A stretch of DNA of 64,000 nucleotides, taken from positions 1 through 64,000 of the forward strand of contig KN880504.1 of assembly GCA_000934385.1 (NCBI GenBank). The letters are read 5' to 3'. The position numbers and the translations under genes were made by a program. This document shows positions 10,563 through 21,500 of this stretch, in pieces. The notes under the pieces are model-generated. The model was not told where the DNA came from. It searched no databases and was given only the letters and a program-made list of their open reading frames with translations. Numbering within the stretch: the stretch's first letter is position 1; each line of letters starts with the position of its first letter. The DNA comes from Cylindrobasidium torrendii FP15055 ss-10. Lineage: Eukaryota; Basidiomycota; Agaricomycetes; Agaricales; Physalacriaceae.

Positions 10563-12365
10563 CTAAACTCTCCGCCTCGACAACACCTTCTGCAACGCAG
10601 CCTTCACCACACCCACCGCCTTCTCCGTCTCCTTCTTCGTCAAACCAGCCGTCATCGACAACCGCAGACTCGGCCTGACCTCAACCAGCTCCTGCCCGCG
10701 CGCCCTCCTACTCTTCGTAATCATCACGCCCTGCGCTAGTGCCTCCTCTACAACCTCCTGCAGGATGAGTTCTTCATTCTGCACGTCCCAGTCCCATGTG
10801 CTGGCCTCCCTTGGCAAAATCGACGACGGATTCGATGGCTTTGTCGGCATGACGAGCGCTGCAGATGGGTGCAGCCCCCCACCGGACGATGCACCTGGGC
10901 TCTTCAATTGGATATGGATCATCGGGGATGCAGGATGAGACGGTATGTTGATCCCGTCGACCTTGTCCAGGATAGCCCGGGCCGCACGCACATTATCATG
11001 CAGTCCTTCCAGAAGCGAGGGCGTATTCTTCAGGATATCGATAGCCTTGGATCCACTGACAGCCAGGAGCGGGGGCATCGACGCAGAATACACAAATCCA
11101 GCACCGTTGATACGCTGATGCTCGACAACGAACTCGGTTCCAGCACAGAAACCTCCTCCAGCGCACAGACCGATGGCCACCGAGCCGACGAGCATCTCAA
11201 TCTTCTTGGCCGGCACATTGTAGAGTTCGGTAAGCCCACGGCCCGTACGTCCGACTGTGCCAAAGGAGTACGACTCGTCGAGGATGAGTCGGTATTTGTA
11301 CTTTGTCTTGAGTTCAACCTACACCAGTATCAGAATGTGCAAACAACTAGATGAGGAAAGGGACTGACAAGTTTGGGAAGGTCCACCATGCTTCCATCCT
11401 TCTCAAAGATGCCCTCGGTAACGATGAAGCGACGAGTCAACGGGCCGCGGCGTTTCTTCCTATCCTTCTCTATCTGAATGAGCACATCCTCGAGACTCTT
11501 CAGGTCATTGTGGTCGAACCAGCGGATAGTCGAACGCGAAATCTGCATGCCTTTCTGAATGGGGAACGACACCGCGCGGTCGGCAACGATGATGTCCCCA
11601 CGCTTACAAAACGCAGGAATAACCGAGGTGATAGTGGAAAAGCCCTGGGAGTAGAGAATAGCGGCTTCGGTGCCCAAGAACTCGGCTATGTCGCGTTCCA
11701 GGTCTAGATGTACGTCTGCACACAACCCGCGTCAATGTGAATATGCGGGCTTAGCCGAAGCAGGGGGGCAGACGAACCGACGGTGCCGTAGAAACCAGCT
11801 GGCCCACAACTGCCAACGCCGTACTTGCGCAGCGCCTTGATAGCTTCTTCCTTGATAGTTTCGTTACCCGCGAGGTTGGTGAAGTTCTGGCTGGCCAAGT
11901 TGAGTGCTGTCTTCCCGGTCGACGCGAGCTTCGGCTTCGGACCAGAGGGGCCGACAACGACATGCGTAGCATCTAGTTCGTGTTGTTCTACTTCATCCAG
12001 CGGCCTTGCAAGTGGTTCGGGTGTCCATTCGTCCACGAGTTCGTCAATTTCCTGCAACAACACCTGGTCAGCAACACCGAAGCCAGAGAGACTCCCGAGG
12101 GACGCACCTTTTCCGAAAACTCGATAAAGCTCTTCGCATTCCGATCTGCCCGTGTACGACTTTGTAGTAATGTGCGAACGACTAGTAGGAATAGGATGAT
12201 TTCGAGTACGGTGCGGCCGGGGTCGTTCTGGTGGGAGCTGCGGACATAGCGTTCGATGATGGCCGAGCCAGGAAGTTTGTAAAAGGCGCGCTCTGCGCTG
12301 AGCACCGCCTCGCTCACGTGCGAGAAGACGGGCTCGAGCGGTGTGTTGCTGTAGGTGCTCGTCAT
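10563..12365 (-). CDS. LCB1: Serine palmitoyltransferase subunit 1 (LCB1)
   Basis: Subunit of the ER enzyme that condenses serine with palmitoyl-CoA, the first step of sphingolipid synthesis. Four exons (12108-12365, 11778-12051, 11369-11715, 10563-11318) give 544 aa. A membrane segment lies at about residues 53-69 ([16 protein letters not shown]). The aminotransferase fold follows: [45 protein letters not shown], then [16 protein letters not shown] and a conserved C-terminal domain. The position equivalent to the PLP-binding lysine lies in [16 protein letters not shown] and has no lysine, as expected for LCB1, which relies on LCB2 for catalysis. All joins keep frame. Confidence 0.95.
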
Positions 12366-13337
12366 GGTCCGAAGTCAACCTTCCCGATCACTTGGAATTT
12401 GCACGTGGATGCGTTGTCACAGAGCAACAGGCGCGTTCGCGAGCATAAAAGCGCAAAAATCTGGCGAACATGGTGGCAGGAGGCGGGATTGATGTACGGC
12501 CCGCCACCTGAAGTTCATGTGCGATTCCCGCGGGTTAGAAGATCCCAACCACTCAAACTCAGTGAATTGCATCCCAAAATGTGCTAGTCGCGTACGTCAG
12601 GGTGAGGTAAGTAAATGAGCCTTGGGCGCCTTGGGTCTTTCTATCAATACCAAATTAGGCTCTGACAGGCTACAGCCAGGTCACTAACTAACTTCAGAGT
12701 AACTGAGCTAACTGGATGAATTCAAGACAGCGTGGAAACGTGGATGCAGCAGCTTCAGATGGTACCTCCCAATTGACAACATGACCTAAGTGGGGCTTTC
12801 TCGAATGAAGCGCCCTCATCGAGAGGCCTGCGGTGCAGAACATTGCGAGGTCATAGATAACTTATGATAATTGAGTGCCACACCACATTGCCGTTTTCTC
12901 TGAATCTTCATGTCGGCGTTGCTGTGACATTAAAAATAAGCTCAAATTCTGCGGCAGACGAACCGCGGCCGCCGGCTAACCCATCGAGAAAGAAGACGGT
13001 TCATCTACACCGAATCCCACCTACTCCCGCAGTGGCACCATTGATGATTGTGCGTGCCACACTTCGATGTTCACAGTAATTCTAGCGTATGAGGTAGTTT
13101 GATGGCTAGAACAAACTGAACGGTGTCCAGCGCATCCGATTATCACATCACAACTTGAATTGTAACGGCTACTGTAAGTTCTATACAATCGAAAGGTCCC
13201 CGTACCACTACCCCATGCGAATATTCAGAACATTTGTGTTAACATCGACAACGAGATACAACGAAAACGAGAAAAGTACTGAAAACTATCCATCGTGCAG
13301 TCAACAATGAGAGTATTACCCTGGCCAGCCCACAAAA
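12366..13337. other. Intergenic region of about 1 kb, no gene seen
   Basis: It contains the LCB1 promoter on the left and the 3' flank of the Zn2Cys6-like gene on the right. Short open frames such as 12864-13079 show no family resemblance. No repeat or RNA gene was seen. Confidence 0.4.
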
Positions 13338-14537
13338 TCAGTATGGCCCCGACACGAGTTCCATACCCTCCAGAGCACTCTTGAGGGGCCGTTTATGCTG
13401 CCCACGCTTCGACGTTGGCGGGTACTCGCATTTGTGCGCCAGACCGCGCTTCGAGCATTGACTACGGCAGAACTCGTTAGCTAATCACGCATAAAAAATA
13501 GAAAATAGATGTACTCACTTGCAAGGCGCATCGCCGCCCTCCGTAGGCCGTCCACACGCAATCTTACGCGTCCGACAGAAATGACAGGCTACGTGCGGCG
13601 CCTTGCCTATCCTCCCTGTCCCCTTAGGGAGCGTCGAGTCGGGCTCTGGCGCCTCTGGCTGCGCCGCCGCAATAGCTGCCTGGATATGCCATTCTGCACC
13701 ACTCGCACTCGTCGCGAACGCAGGCTTGCTGCTGACCAGCCTCGTCTGCGACACGAACGGCACGGTGCTGTTGCGTGGGACCCGCGGGACGATGATGCGT
13801 GCGTCGACAAGAGCCTTGCGTTCGGCTGCCAGCACCTTGTTGCGCTCGAGCAGTGATGCGGTAGCTGCAACAGCAGCTTTGTCCTTGTCGAGCAAACTCG
13901 CTTTACTATCCCGACGACGCTTCTGGGGCGACGGGGCTTTGGGCAGTGGGATCTCGATATGATGGACCGGTGGGATAGTGCTTGCGGGCACATCCCAAAC
14001 CGGATACGAAGGCACTGGAGGCGCGCTATACTACAAAAAGAATTTTTAAGTTCGTGTGAGAAACCGTCACAGAAGGTTTGGACGTACGGCGGCTATGTCG
14101 GGCTCGGCTGACGCTGGCAGCCCTGTTGGGTATTCACGCCACTGAAGATAAGCGGCGCTGTCTTGCTCGATCTGCAGAGAAGGGACTTAGTACGGAGAAG
14201 GAGGGCTGTGTGGGGATCTAACCAGTGGGCTAGGGTGTTTAGGTGATGGCGCATGCAGGTCACTCGTCGGCTGCCAGCCAGCATCACTGCCCTCGTAGTG
14301 GTGGGCGTATGTCGCAGGAGGAGGGTAAGGATTGTCAGACTCAAGATAAAAGCTCGCAGGGGGCTTCTGCTGGAACTCAGAGGCGGCAGTGGATCCATAA
14401 TCGTAGTAAAGGTCCGTGGGCTGGTATCGTCCTTGCGCATAGTAGGACGAGTCGACAGTGTGATACCCATAAGACGAGTCCTTTGTCGCATCGGAAATGT
14501 AGTCACGGTGGGTGGGAGGGGCGGCGTAGATCGACAT
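13338..14537 (-). CDS. Protein with a C-terminal Zn2Cys6-type cluster, 344 aa
   Basis: Four exons (14223-14537, 14088-14171, 13519-14030, 13338-13461) give 344 aa. The N-terminal third is rich in Y, S, P and Q (disordered, activation-domain-like). The middle has a basic patch QKRRRDSK and a coiled-coil-like stretch (SLLERNKVLAAERKALVDAR). The end carries C-x2-C-x6-C-x10-C-x2-C-x8-C: CHFCRTRKIAC, then PCNQCSKRGLAHKCEY, matching the fungal Zn2Cys6 DNA-binding cluster within its allowed spacing. The cluster is split by the last intron. Its C-terminal position is unusual, since most family members have it at the N-terminus. Probably a nuclear transcription factor; targets unknown. Confidence 0.8.
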
Positions 14538-15287
14538 TGCGTAGCGGAAAGACACGAAAGACAATGCAGAGTTCTCTAGCTACGTGCGCGCGGGGAAACA
14601 AGCTCTGGGAGTAGTTAGGAATACACACATATATACACAATTTCAAGGGTTCACCCCAAAGTTTCCCGACGGCATCAGTGTTTACATTCAGTGAGCTTGA
14701 AGTGGCAGGTGCCTTGTTATATACGTACGTGTGAACTCTTTCTATAGTCAAGATCATCCGAAGTTGCCAATCCGGGGGGCGCAAGCGCCCAGAGATCCTG
14801 CCATCAGACAGTGGAGGCGAGGTGGAAGAGATTTGAGGCTCGACATCTGTAAAGCTACAGACGGAAAGCTCTTCTAAACCGCACAGTCGAGAGACGCGCC
14901 ACATCTATTTCATAATCATTCCATGGCGACTTTATTCATGTCGCCGGAAGTCCTTGAACGCTGGACCTTGGCTCAACGGATCTTGTAGAGCCTGGTATGC
15001 ACGGTGTTAAAGAGCCTAGTATTCCCACGGTATACAAAATAGGCTTTCAACTGGTCCTACTAAGTATGGACAAATTGAGCGCATATGGATATATGCAGCG
15101 TGCATCCCTACGTTTTATTTCACGAGGACGAATCCCTTCAAGTGGAACATAGTGTGGGGCACAGGGCGCGCTCCAAGCGGGGGAAGGCAGACTTGCATGC
15201 GAACAGAAGAAGAATCGAAAACATAGACCATTACAAACTCGGCGACCTACTACACTCTATACAACAGTTAGTTAAGTATTCTATAAT
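14538..15287. other. Intergenic region, no gene seen
   Basis: This is the promoter and 5' leader of the Zn2Cys6-like gene and the 3' flank of GMP synthase. No convincing frame, repeat or RNA gene. Confidence 0.4.
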
Positions 15288-16949
15288 TTACAACCACTCG
15301 ACTGTCGCCGGCGGCTTGCTCGATACATCATACACCACCCGGTTGATGCCCTCGACCTCGTTGGTGATCCTGCTCGAGATCTTGCGCAGGACCTTGGGCT
15401 CGAAGACGTACCAGTCTGCCGTCATGAAGTCTTCACTCTGTACAGCCCGTAACGCGATCACCTGCTCGTACGTTCGCGCGTCACCCTGCACACCTACAGC
15501 ACGCACGGGAAGCAGCACGGCGAACGCCTGCGATATCTGGTCGTAGATCCCCGCAGCATGAATCTCTTCCAGGTAGATTTTATCAGCGTGTTGGAGTATC
15601 GCAACCTGGGCGCGTGTAACAGGTCCAAGGATGCGAATAGCGAGACCAGGTCCAGGGAAGGGATGACGCTGTACGAGATGGTGGGGAATTCCGAGGAGAC
15701 GGCCAAGCGCCCGTACTTCGTCCTTGAAGAGCTCGCGAAGAGGCTCAATAAGTTTGAGCTTCATGTCTGCAAGCAGGCCTCCAACGTTATGATGTGTCTT
15801 GATGGTCGCAGAGGGGCCCTTGAAGGATATGCTCTCAATGACATCGGGGTACAGTGTGCCCTGTAACAACCACTCAACCTTCCCGTCCTTCTCAAGCTTA
15901 TGCGCCTCATCCTCGAAGACGTTGATGAATGTGTTGCCAATGATCTTGCGCTTCTGTTCCGGGTCCTCGATACCCTCCAGACGGCCGAGGAAGAGGTCCG
16001 ACGCGTCGACGACAGTGAGGTTGACGCCCAAGTCCTCACGAAGCATTTTGAGTACCTGCGCACCCTCGTCCATCCGCAGGACACCGTTGTCGACCATAAT
16101 GGCGTGGAAGCGGTCCCCGATAGCCTCGTGCATGAGTTTGGCGGCGACAGTGGAGTCGACACCACCGCTCACGGCACCAATCACGCGTCCAGTGTCCCCA
16201 CACAAAGCGCGAATCCGAGCAATCTCCTTCCCAATAAACTCCTCCATCGTCCACGACTTGTGCGAGCCGCAAATGTCGACAATGAATCGCCCAATAACTT
16301 CCTTGCCGCGCTCGGAATGGGTGACCTCGGGGTGGAACTGGATGCCGTACCATGGCTTCGAGTCGTGAGAGACGCCGGCGAACGGAGCGGTGGACGTGCT
16401 AGCAATAACATGGAATCCCTCAGGCAGGCCGTGCACCTGGTCTGTGTGACTCATCCAGACGTCGAGTTCATCACCCAGGCCGTCGAACAGCGGGCTTGGC
16501 TTGGAGATGTTGAGCTTTGCGAAGCCGTATTCGCGATGCGCAGCTTTCGAGACGGTGCCGCCCATCGAGGAGATCATTTCTTGTAGGCCGTAGCATATGC
16601 CGAGAATAGGGACGCCCTGCTCAAATACAGCGGGATCGACACGGGGGGCGTCCTTGTCGTATACAGAATAAGGTGAGCCAGAGAGAATGATGCCTAGAAA
16701 CGATGAGAGGCGACCCAGATATATCGGACTGTAGCGCACCTTTTGGCTTGAAGCCGACTTCGCTCATTTTGGTGGTACATGGCATAAGTTCTGCGTAGAC
16801 ATTGTGTTCGCGACAGCGCCGTGTGATGAGATGGCTGTACTAATCCGATGTGATATTAGCCAGAGGAAACGAAATGTTCGACGGTTTTCCACCTGCGAGC
16901 CAAAATCGAGGATAAGGATGGTGTCGAACTGGTCGTGAATTTCGGCCAT
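15288..16949 (-). CDS. GUA1: GMP synthase (glutamine-hydrolysing)
   Basis: Converts XMP to GMP using ATP and glutamine, the last step of guanine nucleotide synthesis, in the cytosol. Three exons (16893-16949, 16740-16839, 15288-16693) give 520 aa. The class I glutamine amidotransferase domain is N-terminal: [15 protein letters not shown], the nucleophile Cys in GICYGLQEM, and the His/Glu pair in QFHPEVTHS. The ATP-pyrophosphatase domain follows with the P-loop [17 protein letters not shown], and the C-terminal dimerisation domain contains [15 protein letters not shown]. The first two exons are short (57 and 100 nt). Length and motif order match fungal and bacterial enzymes. Confidence 0.97.
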
Positions 16950-17062
16950 GACAGTAATGAAGAAAAATGATTGAGCAACGGATCCGAAATGCAGATTGAT
17001 CGACTGGGTCAGAGATAAGATAAGCTATCAGATTGTAAACGCTACTTGCCGATCACTTTCGT

Positions 17063-17144
17063 GGCTTGATGGTCTAGTAGTATGATTCCTTCTTAGGGTT
17101 AAACCGTCTGGAGGAGGTCCCGGGTTCAATTCCCGGTCAAGCCC
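17063..17144 (+). tRNA. tRNA-Pro (anticodon AGG) with a 10-nt intron
   Basis: The acceptor stem GGCTTGA pairs with TCAAGCC at the 3' end and C is the discriminator. The D-arm contains TGGTCTAGTAGTA, the anticodon stem CCTTC pairs with GGAGG (one G-U), and the T-arm is CCGGG-TTCAATT-CCCGG. The anticodon loop reads TTAGGG, so the anticodon is AGG, decoding proline. An intron of about 10 nt follows position 37 (17099-17108). A run of five T beginning at about 17150 would end Pol III transcription. The acceptor, D and T arms match the second tRNA-Pro at 28848-28951. Confidence 0.92.
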
Positions 17145-17445
17145 TTGTCTTTTTCTCCTGTTTAACAGCAACTTCTGCATTGTTTTATCATTGAGTCTTG
17201 ACATACAACACGGATTCACACCGTTTCCGAAGTCTTTTCTAGAGTCTGAGGTTCAAAATATGATAGGCCTCGCCATCACTTACATAACCCAGATTGGCCC
17301 GGTGGAAGTTAGCGGATCTTTCGTCATCATCCGAGTCTGGAGATATATTCCGCCGGAATGTCACTCTATGTTCCTCCATGACGAGTGGCTATAAAATGCG
17401 GATGTGTTGGAAAACTGGACCGCGCGTTGCTCACCTCTGCCCATC
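17145..17445. other. Spacer with the promoter of the SMP-30-like gene
   Basis: It starts with the T-run that ends the tRNA and contains a TATA-like CTATAAAATG at about 17389-17398, roughly 50 bp upstream of the ATG at 17446. Confidence 0.45.
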
Positions 17446-18865
17446 ATGGTGAAGTTCTCTGTAGGTTCTGTCGTAGCCTCATTGAGTGCATTTGGATATG
17501 CACTCCCCGAGTCTGCAATGCCCCGTGCGGCCTCCGAGGCGCGTAGCTACGAGGATAACCCTCAAGTGGCAGTGAGTGTTGAAGGCGCTGATACTCAACA
17601 TTGAAGTTAACACAAAGCCTATTTTCCAGATCATCGACCCCAAAAGCTTCAACGTCCTCGCTCCCAACGGCGGCAACGCGTCCTTCCGGGCGGATCAGTC
17701 GGTGCTGTGGGACCCTACCAATACAAGCGCTCCATTCTTCCAAGGTACGCGTCGGTGTCCGAGCACATTGTCATGAGACTGACATGGTTCTCCCTCCAAT
17801 AGTCTTCGACGCAGAATTCTACGACATCCTTGGCGATGACCCATGGATCCACGAAGTCTCCTCTGACCCCTCCTTTGCCTTCGCTCACGAAGCACCTGTA
17901 TGGGTCCCAGAAACAGACGAAATATGGTTCTCCTCGAATGCTGGAGGCCGTCTTGGTCGTAGTGACCTCAACAACAATAACCAGATTGCAAAGATCTCTG
18001 TAAAGGATGTCGAGGCAGCGATGGGCGGCACACCACAAGACGTGAACGTCTCCCATCCCAATGTCCCCCTTCCCGACTTCGTGCAAATGACCAACGGCGC
18101 TACGGGCCCATACTTCGGCAACATCCTCGTCATGAACCAAGGCCGGGGAGGCCTTCCTGCCAACATTGCCTTGGTCAACCCGCAGGAGCCGTACAACGCT
18201 ACTGTCATCCTCGACAACTTTTATGGACGCCAGTTCAATTCGTTGAATGACGCGAAGATCCACCACCCAAGCGGCAACATCTTCTTCGCAGACGTGCCCT
18301 ATGGGTTTTATCAGAACTTCAAGCCCGCGCCGGGTTTGCCAAACCAGGTGTATGCCTTCGACCCGTCCACAGGCAGCGTTCGCGTCGTCGCCGACCAGCT
18401 GAGCAAGCCCAATGGTCTGGCGTTCTCACCTGATTACAAGATCGCATACATGTGCGTCCTTTCCCTCCTCTCTCGGTGCTAGCACACTGATTCGTTATCC
18501 TCACTTTCAGTGCGGATACAGGCCTTTATGGAGGCCTTTTCCCGAATAACCAGACACTGCCCGCCACTGTATACGCATACGATGTCACCGACGACCTATT
18601 CTTCGTGAACCGTCGTGTCTTTGCCTACGCAGACACCGGCGCATCCGATGGCTTGAACGTCGACAACAACGGTTATGTGTACGGCGGTTGCGGCGATGGC
18701 GTCCACGTCTGGAATCCCAAAGGCAAGCTGGTCGGCAAGTTCTTCACAGGCGCGAGTAGTGCCAACTTTGCATGGGCGGGGAAAGGCAAGCTTTTCATTC
18801 TCCAGGAGACAAAGATATTCTTGGCTTCGATTGCGTCGGAAGGGATGAACTTAGTGTACCATTGA
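17446..18865 (+). CDS. Secreted SMP-30/gluconolactonase-like protein, 414 aa
   Basis: Likely six-bladed beta-propeller of the SMP-30/gluconolactonase/LRE family, hydrolysing lactones outside the cell; the actual substrate is unknown. Four exons (17446-17571, 17630-17744, 17803-18451, 18511-18865) give 414 aa. The start gives a signal peptide (MVKFSVGSVVASLSAFGYA). Family motifs include the metal-ligand-like E in HEAPVWVPE, the N/D region LNDAKIHHPSGNIFFAD, GLAFSPDYKIAYIADT and SDGLNVDNNGYVYGG. Three introns of 58-59 nt keep frame. A TATA-like box lies just upstream. It is the first gene after the tRNA, with no functional link evident to its neighbours. Confidence 0.88.
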
Positions 18866-19234
18866 GAGAGGACGAGAAAGATGAAGTTAAAGAGAATTGG
18901 AAGTGTTGGGTTTTGTCCGCCTCTGCGAACAAATCCTCTAGAGGATGGACTGTTGTCCTGAAAGGCTTCCCAGCTCCGTTGTCGCTGTAATACCGCTGGC
19001 AAAACAATCAGCGTGACGGTTGAGGATAAGAAGCAAGATCATGGCACTACATAGTGCAGGCTTGCCTCTGGTCACTGCCCAGGTAAAAAACCACATCTCA
19101 ATCGCGCGTTTACTGTTGAGTTAACAGAGTGAATGTGCATTTGCCTATAAGTACAGAATGGTGCTAATTAATGCGATGTGCTAGATAGATGAATAATTTA
19201 CAAAGGTCCCAAGTCCCAAGGTCCAGACTCCAAA
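18866..19234. other. Intergenic region between convergent genes
   Basis: 3' flanks of the SMP-30-like gene and the BAG gene; no coding signal. Confidence 0.4.
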
Positions 19235-21112
19235 TCACGCCTCAACTTCAGACCAGTCACTATGCACGTCCGCATCATCCTCTACATCCTCAATGGTCGT
19301 GCGAGTGGGCGAAAGTGGGGTGGCTGGATGAGAAATGGGAGAGGTTTGAGGCTCGTCGATGGCTGGAAGACTGACTTCGACCTCCGTAGGGTGAGTGTCC
19401 TGAAGGTCGGCGACACTGGGTACAGTGATATCGTTGACTGCCTCGTCTTGCGGGGATGGAACCACTACCGAGTCGTCGACATCATACGGTGCGACATCCT
19501 CCTGCACAGGCTCCTCGACTGGGCTAGCAAGAGCAGCGCTGTCTTCAGTGACGGTCGATTCGTTGGCAGCAGGGGCGTCGACAACGACAGCAGTTCCCTC
19601 CGCAACGTCGGCAACAACAGGCTCGGGGGCATCCTGGACAGTGGTGGTCTCTTCCTGAGGAACGATCGCCGGTGCAGATGCCTTCCAGCGCCCCTCAACC
19701 TCCTTCTCCAGCGCATCCAGCCGCTCCTCGACCCTCTCAACAACAGCCTTGCGCTCCTTCCTCAGCTCGTCATCTCCAAAGCTGTCGATACCATCCAACT
19801 GGGTGAGGAGAGCAGTCAAAGCCTGTTCATAGACACGAATGGGCGCGTTTGTCGGCGTATACGCCAATTTATTGGCGCCATCCACAAAGTCCACAGAGGT
19901 TGGCATGGAGAAGTCAGCCGTGAGCTTGGCAAGGGATGCAGAAATGGCGGAGATGGAGCGACGAGATTCAGCGGGAGACGGTTCGGGCTTGGGTGAGCTT
20001 GACCTTGAGCTAACGGGCGACTTCTTGGCGGGAGTTGCCTGTGCTGGTTTGGTGGATGCAGGCGATGGCTTGGGCTTGGAAACACTGTCGGGACCGAGAG
20101 CAGAGAAGATGGATTGGATGGCGTCCTTGACATCGCCTGCCTTCTCGTTACTGAAGCGCTCTGCAAGCTGAGCACGCATGACGGAAATAGGATCCTGAGA
20201 ATAAGGGATTAGTGTGAGAGTAGGCAACACACGAAATATACACACCTGTCGCGGGAAAGCCTTGGGAGCCTTTGCCGCTGGTGCTGGTGCGGGCTTGGAT
20301 GGGGCAGCAGCAGGCTTAGCGGTAGCAGTAGAACCATTGGAAGTCTCCTCTGGTTGGCGAACCGTGACCGTGACACCATCCCCGAGGATGTTCTTGAGGT
20401 AAGATTCAAGGGCCGCGGCTTGGGTGTTAGTGGTGGGCGTCGTTCGTTGAGTGACGGGCTTGGTTGCATGCACGGGCTTGGGAGCAGGAGCAGGAACCTC
20501 TGCGCGGCGACGGGACACGCATACATCTTCGCCAAGTAGGCCCTTAAGGTAGGATTCGACAGACGACAAGGTGTCCTGGGGCTGAGACTGACGAGGGGCG
20601 TTAGCACAAGCACTTGGCAGAAACCAAAAAGAACGTACAATTGGCGCAGCACTCATGGGAGCGCAATAAGGTTGTTGCTGCCAGGACATTGCAGCCTGAA
20701 GAGTTCCCGTAAGCAAAGGTTTCGTAGAAAGCGGAGAGTTGCATACCCTACGCTCCTGCTGAAGAGCTTCCTGAGCGCGAAGGGCAGCCCGCTGGCGCTC
20801 CTCTTCCTCGATTTGAAGGCGAAGGAGTTCAAGACGGTCAACCGGAGGGCGCGCGGCTGGACTATATGTGGGAATGGACGATTGGCCGGCGTAGAAGTGT
20901 TGAGGGAGGCGCTGGCGCTTCGAAGCCTCGATTTCCGCCAGGCGCAAGCGGATTGCTTGTTCTTCGCGCTCGAGAGCTTCAGCAGCGAGGTATTCCTGCT
21001 CTGCAGCCTGAGCCTGGGCGAGGGCGGCAAGGTATTTCTCGCGGGCAGTCGGAGGAGCAGGGTATCCGTAGCTCGCAGGAGTGTAAGCAGGACGAGAGTA
21101 GGCAGAGAACAT
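19235..21112 (-). CDS. BAG-domain protein, 574 aa
   Basis: Putative Hsp70 nucleotide-exchange co-chaperone. Four exons (20747-21112, 20639-20695, 20246-20587, 19235-20194) give 574 aa, with all introns in phase 0. The N-terminal 120 residues start with a Y/P-rich segment and then a long E/R/Q/A-rich coiled coil. The middle is Pro/Ala/Ser-rich and disordered. A BAG-like three-helix segment lies near residues 357-425: ANKLAYTPTNAPIRVYEQAL through RKAVVERVEERLDALEKEVE. The C-terminal 140 residues are acidic, ending DDADVHSDWSEVEA. A decayed, inverted copy of the first two exons is at 34565-34989. The BAG call rests on helix pattern and composition. Confidence 0.75.
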   Translation of the reverse strand: MFSAYSRPAYTPASYGYPAPPTAREKYLAALAQAQAAEQEYLAAEALEREEQAIRLRLAEIEASKRQRLPQHFYAGQSSIPTYSPAARPPVDRLELLRLQIEEEERQRAALRAQEALQQERRVCNSPLSTKPLLTGTLQAAMSWQQQPYCAPMSAAPIVRSFWFLPSACANAPRQSQPQDTLSSVESYLKGLLGEDVCVSRRRAEVPAPAPKPVHATKPVTQRTTPTTNTQAAALESYLKNILGDGVTVTVRQPEETSNGSTATAKPAAAPSKPAPAPAAKAPKAFPRQVCIFRVLPTLTLIPYSQDPISVMRAQLAERFSNEKAGDVKDAIQSIFSALGPDSVSKPKPSPASTKPAQATPAKKSPVSSRSSSPKPEPSPAESRRSISAISASLAKLTADFSMPTSVDFVDGANKLAYTPTNAPIRVYEQALTALLTQLDGIDSFGDDELRKERKAVVERVEERLDALEKEVEGRWKASAPAIVPQEETTTVQDAPEPVVADVAEGTAVVVDAPAANESTVTEDSAALASPVEEPVQEDVAPYDVDDSVVVPSPQDEAVNDITVPSVADLQDTHPTEVEVSLPAIDEPQTSPISHPATPLSPTRTTIEDVEDDADVHSDWSEVEA

Positions 21113-21500
21113 TGTTGAAGTGTTGTTGTTTGAGTGATGTGAAGAGTTAAAGCTGATGAGAATGGAAGGCGTTTGTTACGGTTCCTTATATACTTTCCAC
21201 CGGTAAGTGAGTAATCCACTCGACGCGCGTCGGGAGCATGCGCGTTCTATCATGGCGGTTCAAGCGGTTTCTGGCAGATTCGATGGCTGACTTGGCTTGA
21301 CTGATGGAAGTGACGAAGCAAGGATCGAACGGCTCGGTCCTTCCCGAATGTTCCAAGCCGTGATCGGAGAAAGTTGATGGCGCATCAGGCGCGAACTCAT
21401 GTCTTTGTTCAGCGTTAAGTCAATGATGCAGACGTTGGACAAGCGGATACTAATGTTACAATAATACAATTTATACATCCATCCATGAAATACATTCTAC
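21113..21500. other. Intergenic region between FYV10 and the BAG gene
   Basis: It holds the BAG promoter and the FYV10 3' flank. No gene. The equivalent spacer in the inverted copy (about 34480-34564) is much shorter. Confidence 0.4.

Noticed and set aside
12864..13079. Small plus-strand frame in the spacer beyond LCB1
   Set aside because: No family resemblance, splice structure or promoter; likely chance.
15900..16586. 228-codon plus-strand frame
   Set aside because: Antisense shadow of GMP synthase, with no independent protein features.
19262..19996. 244-codon plus-strand frame
   Set aside because: Antisense shadow of the last exon of the BAG gene.
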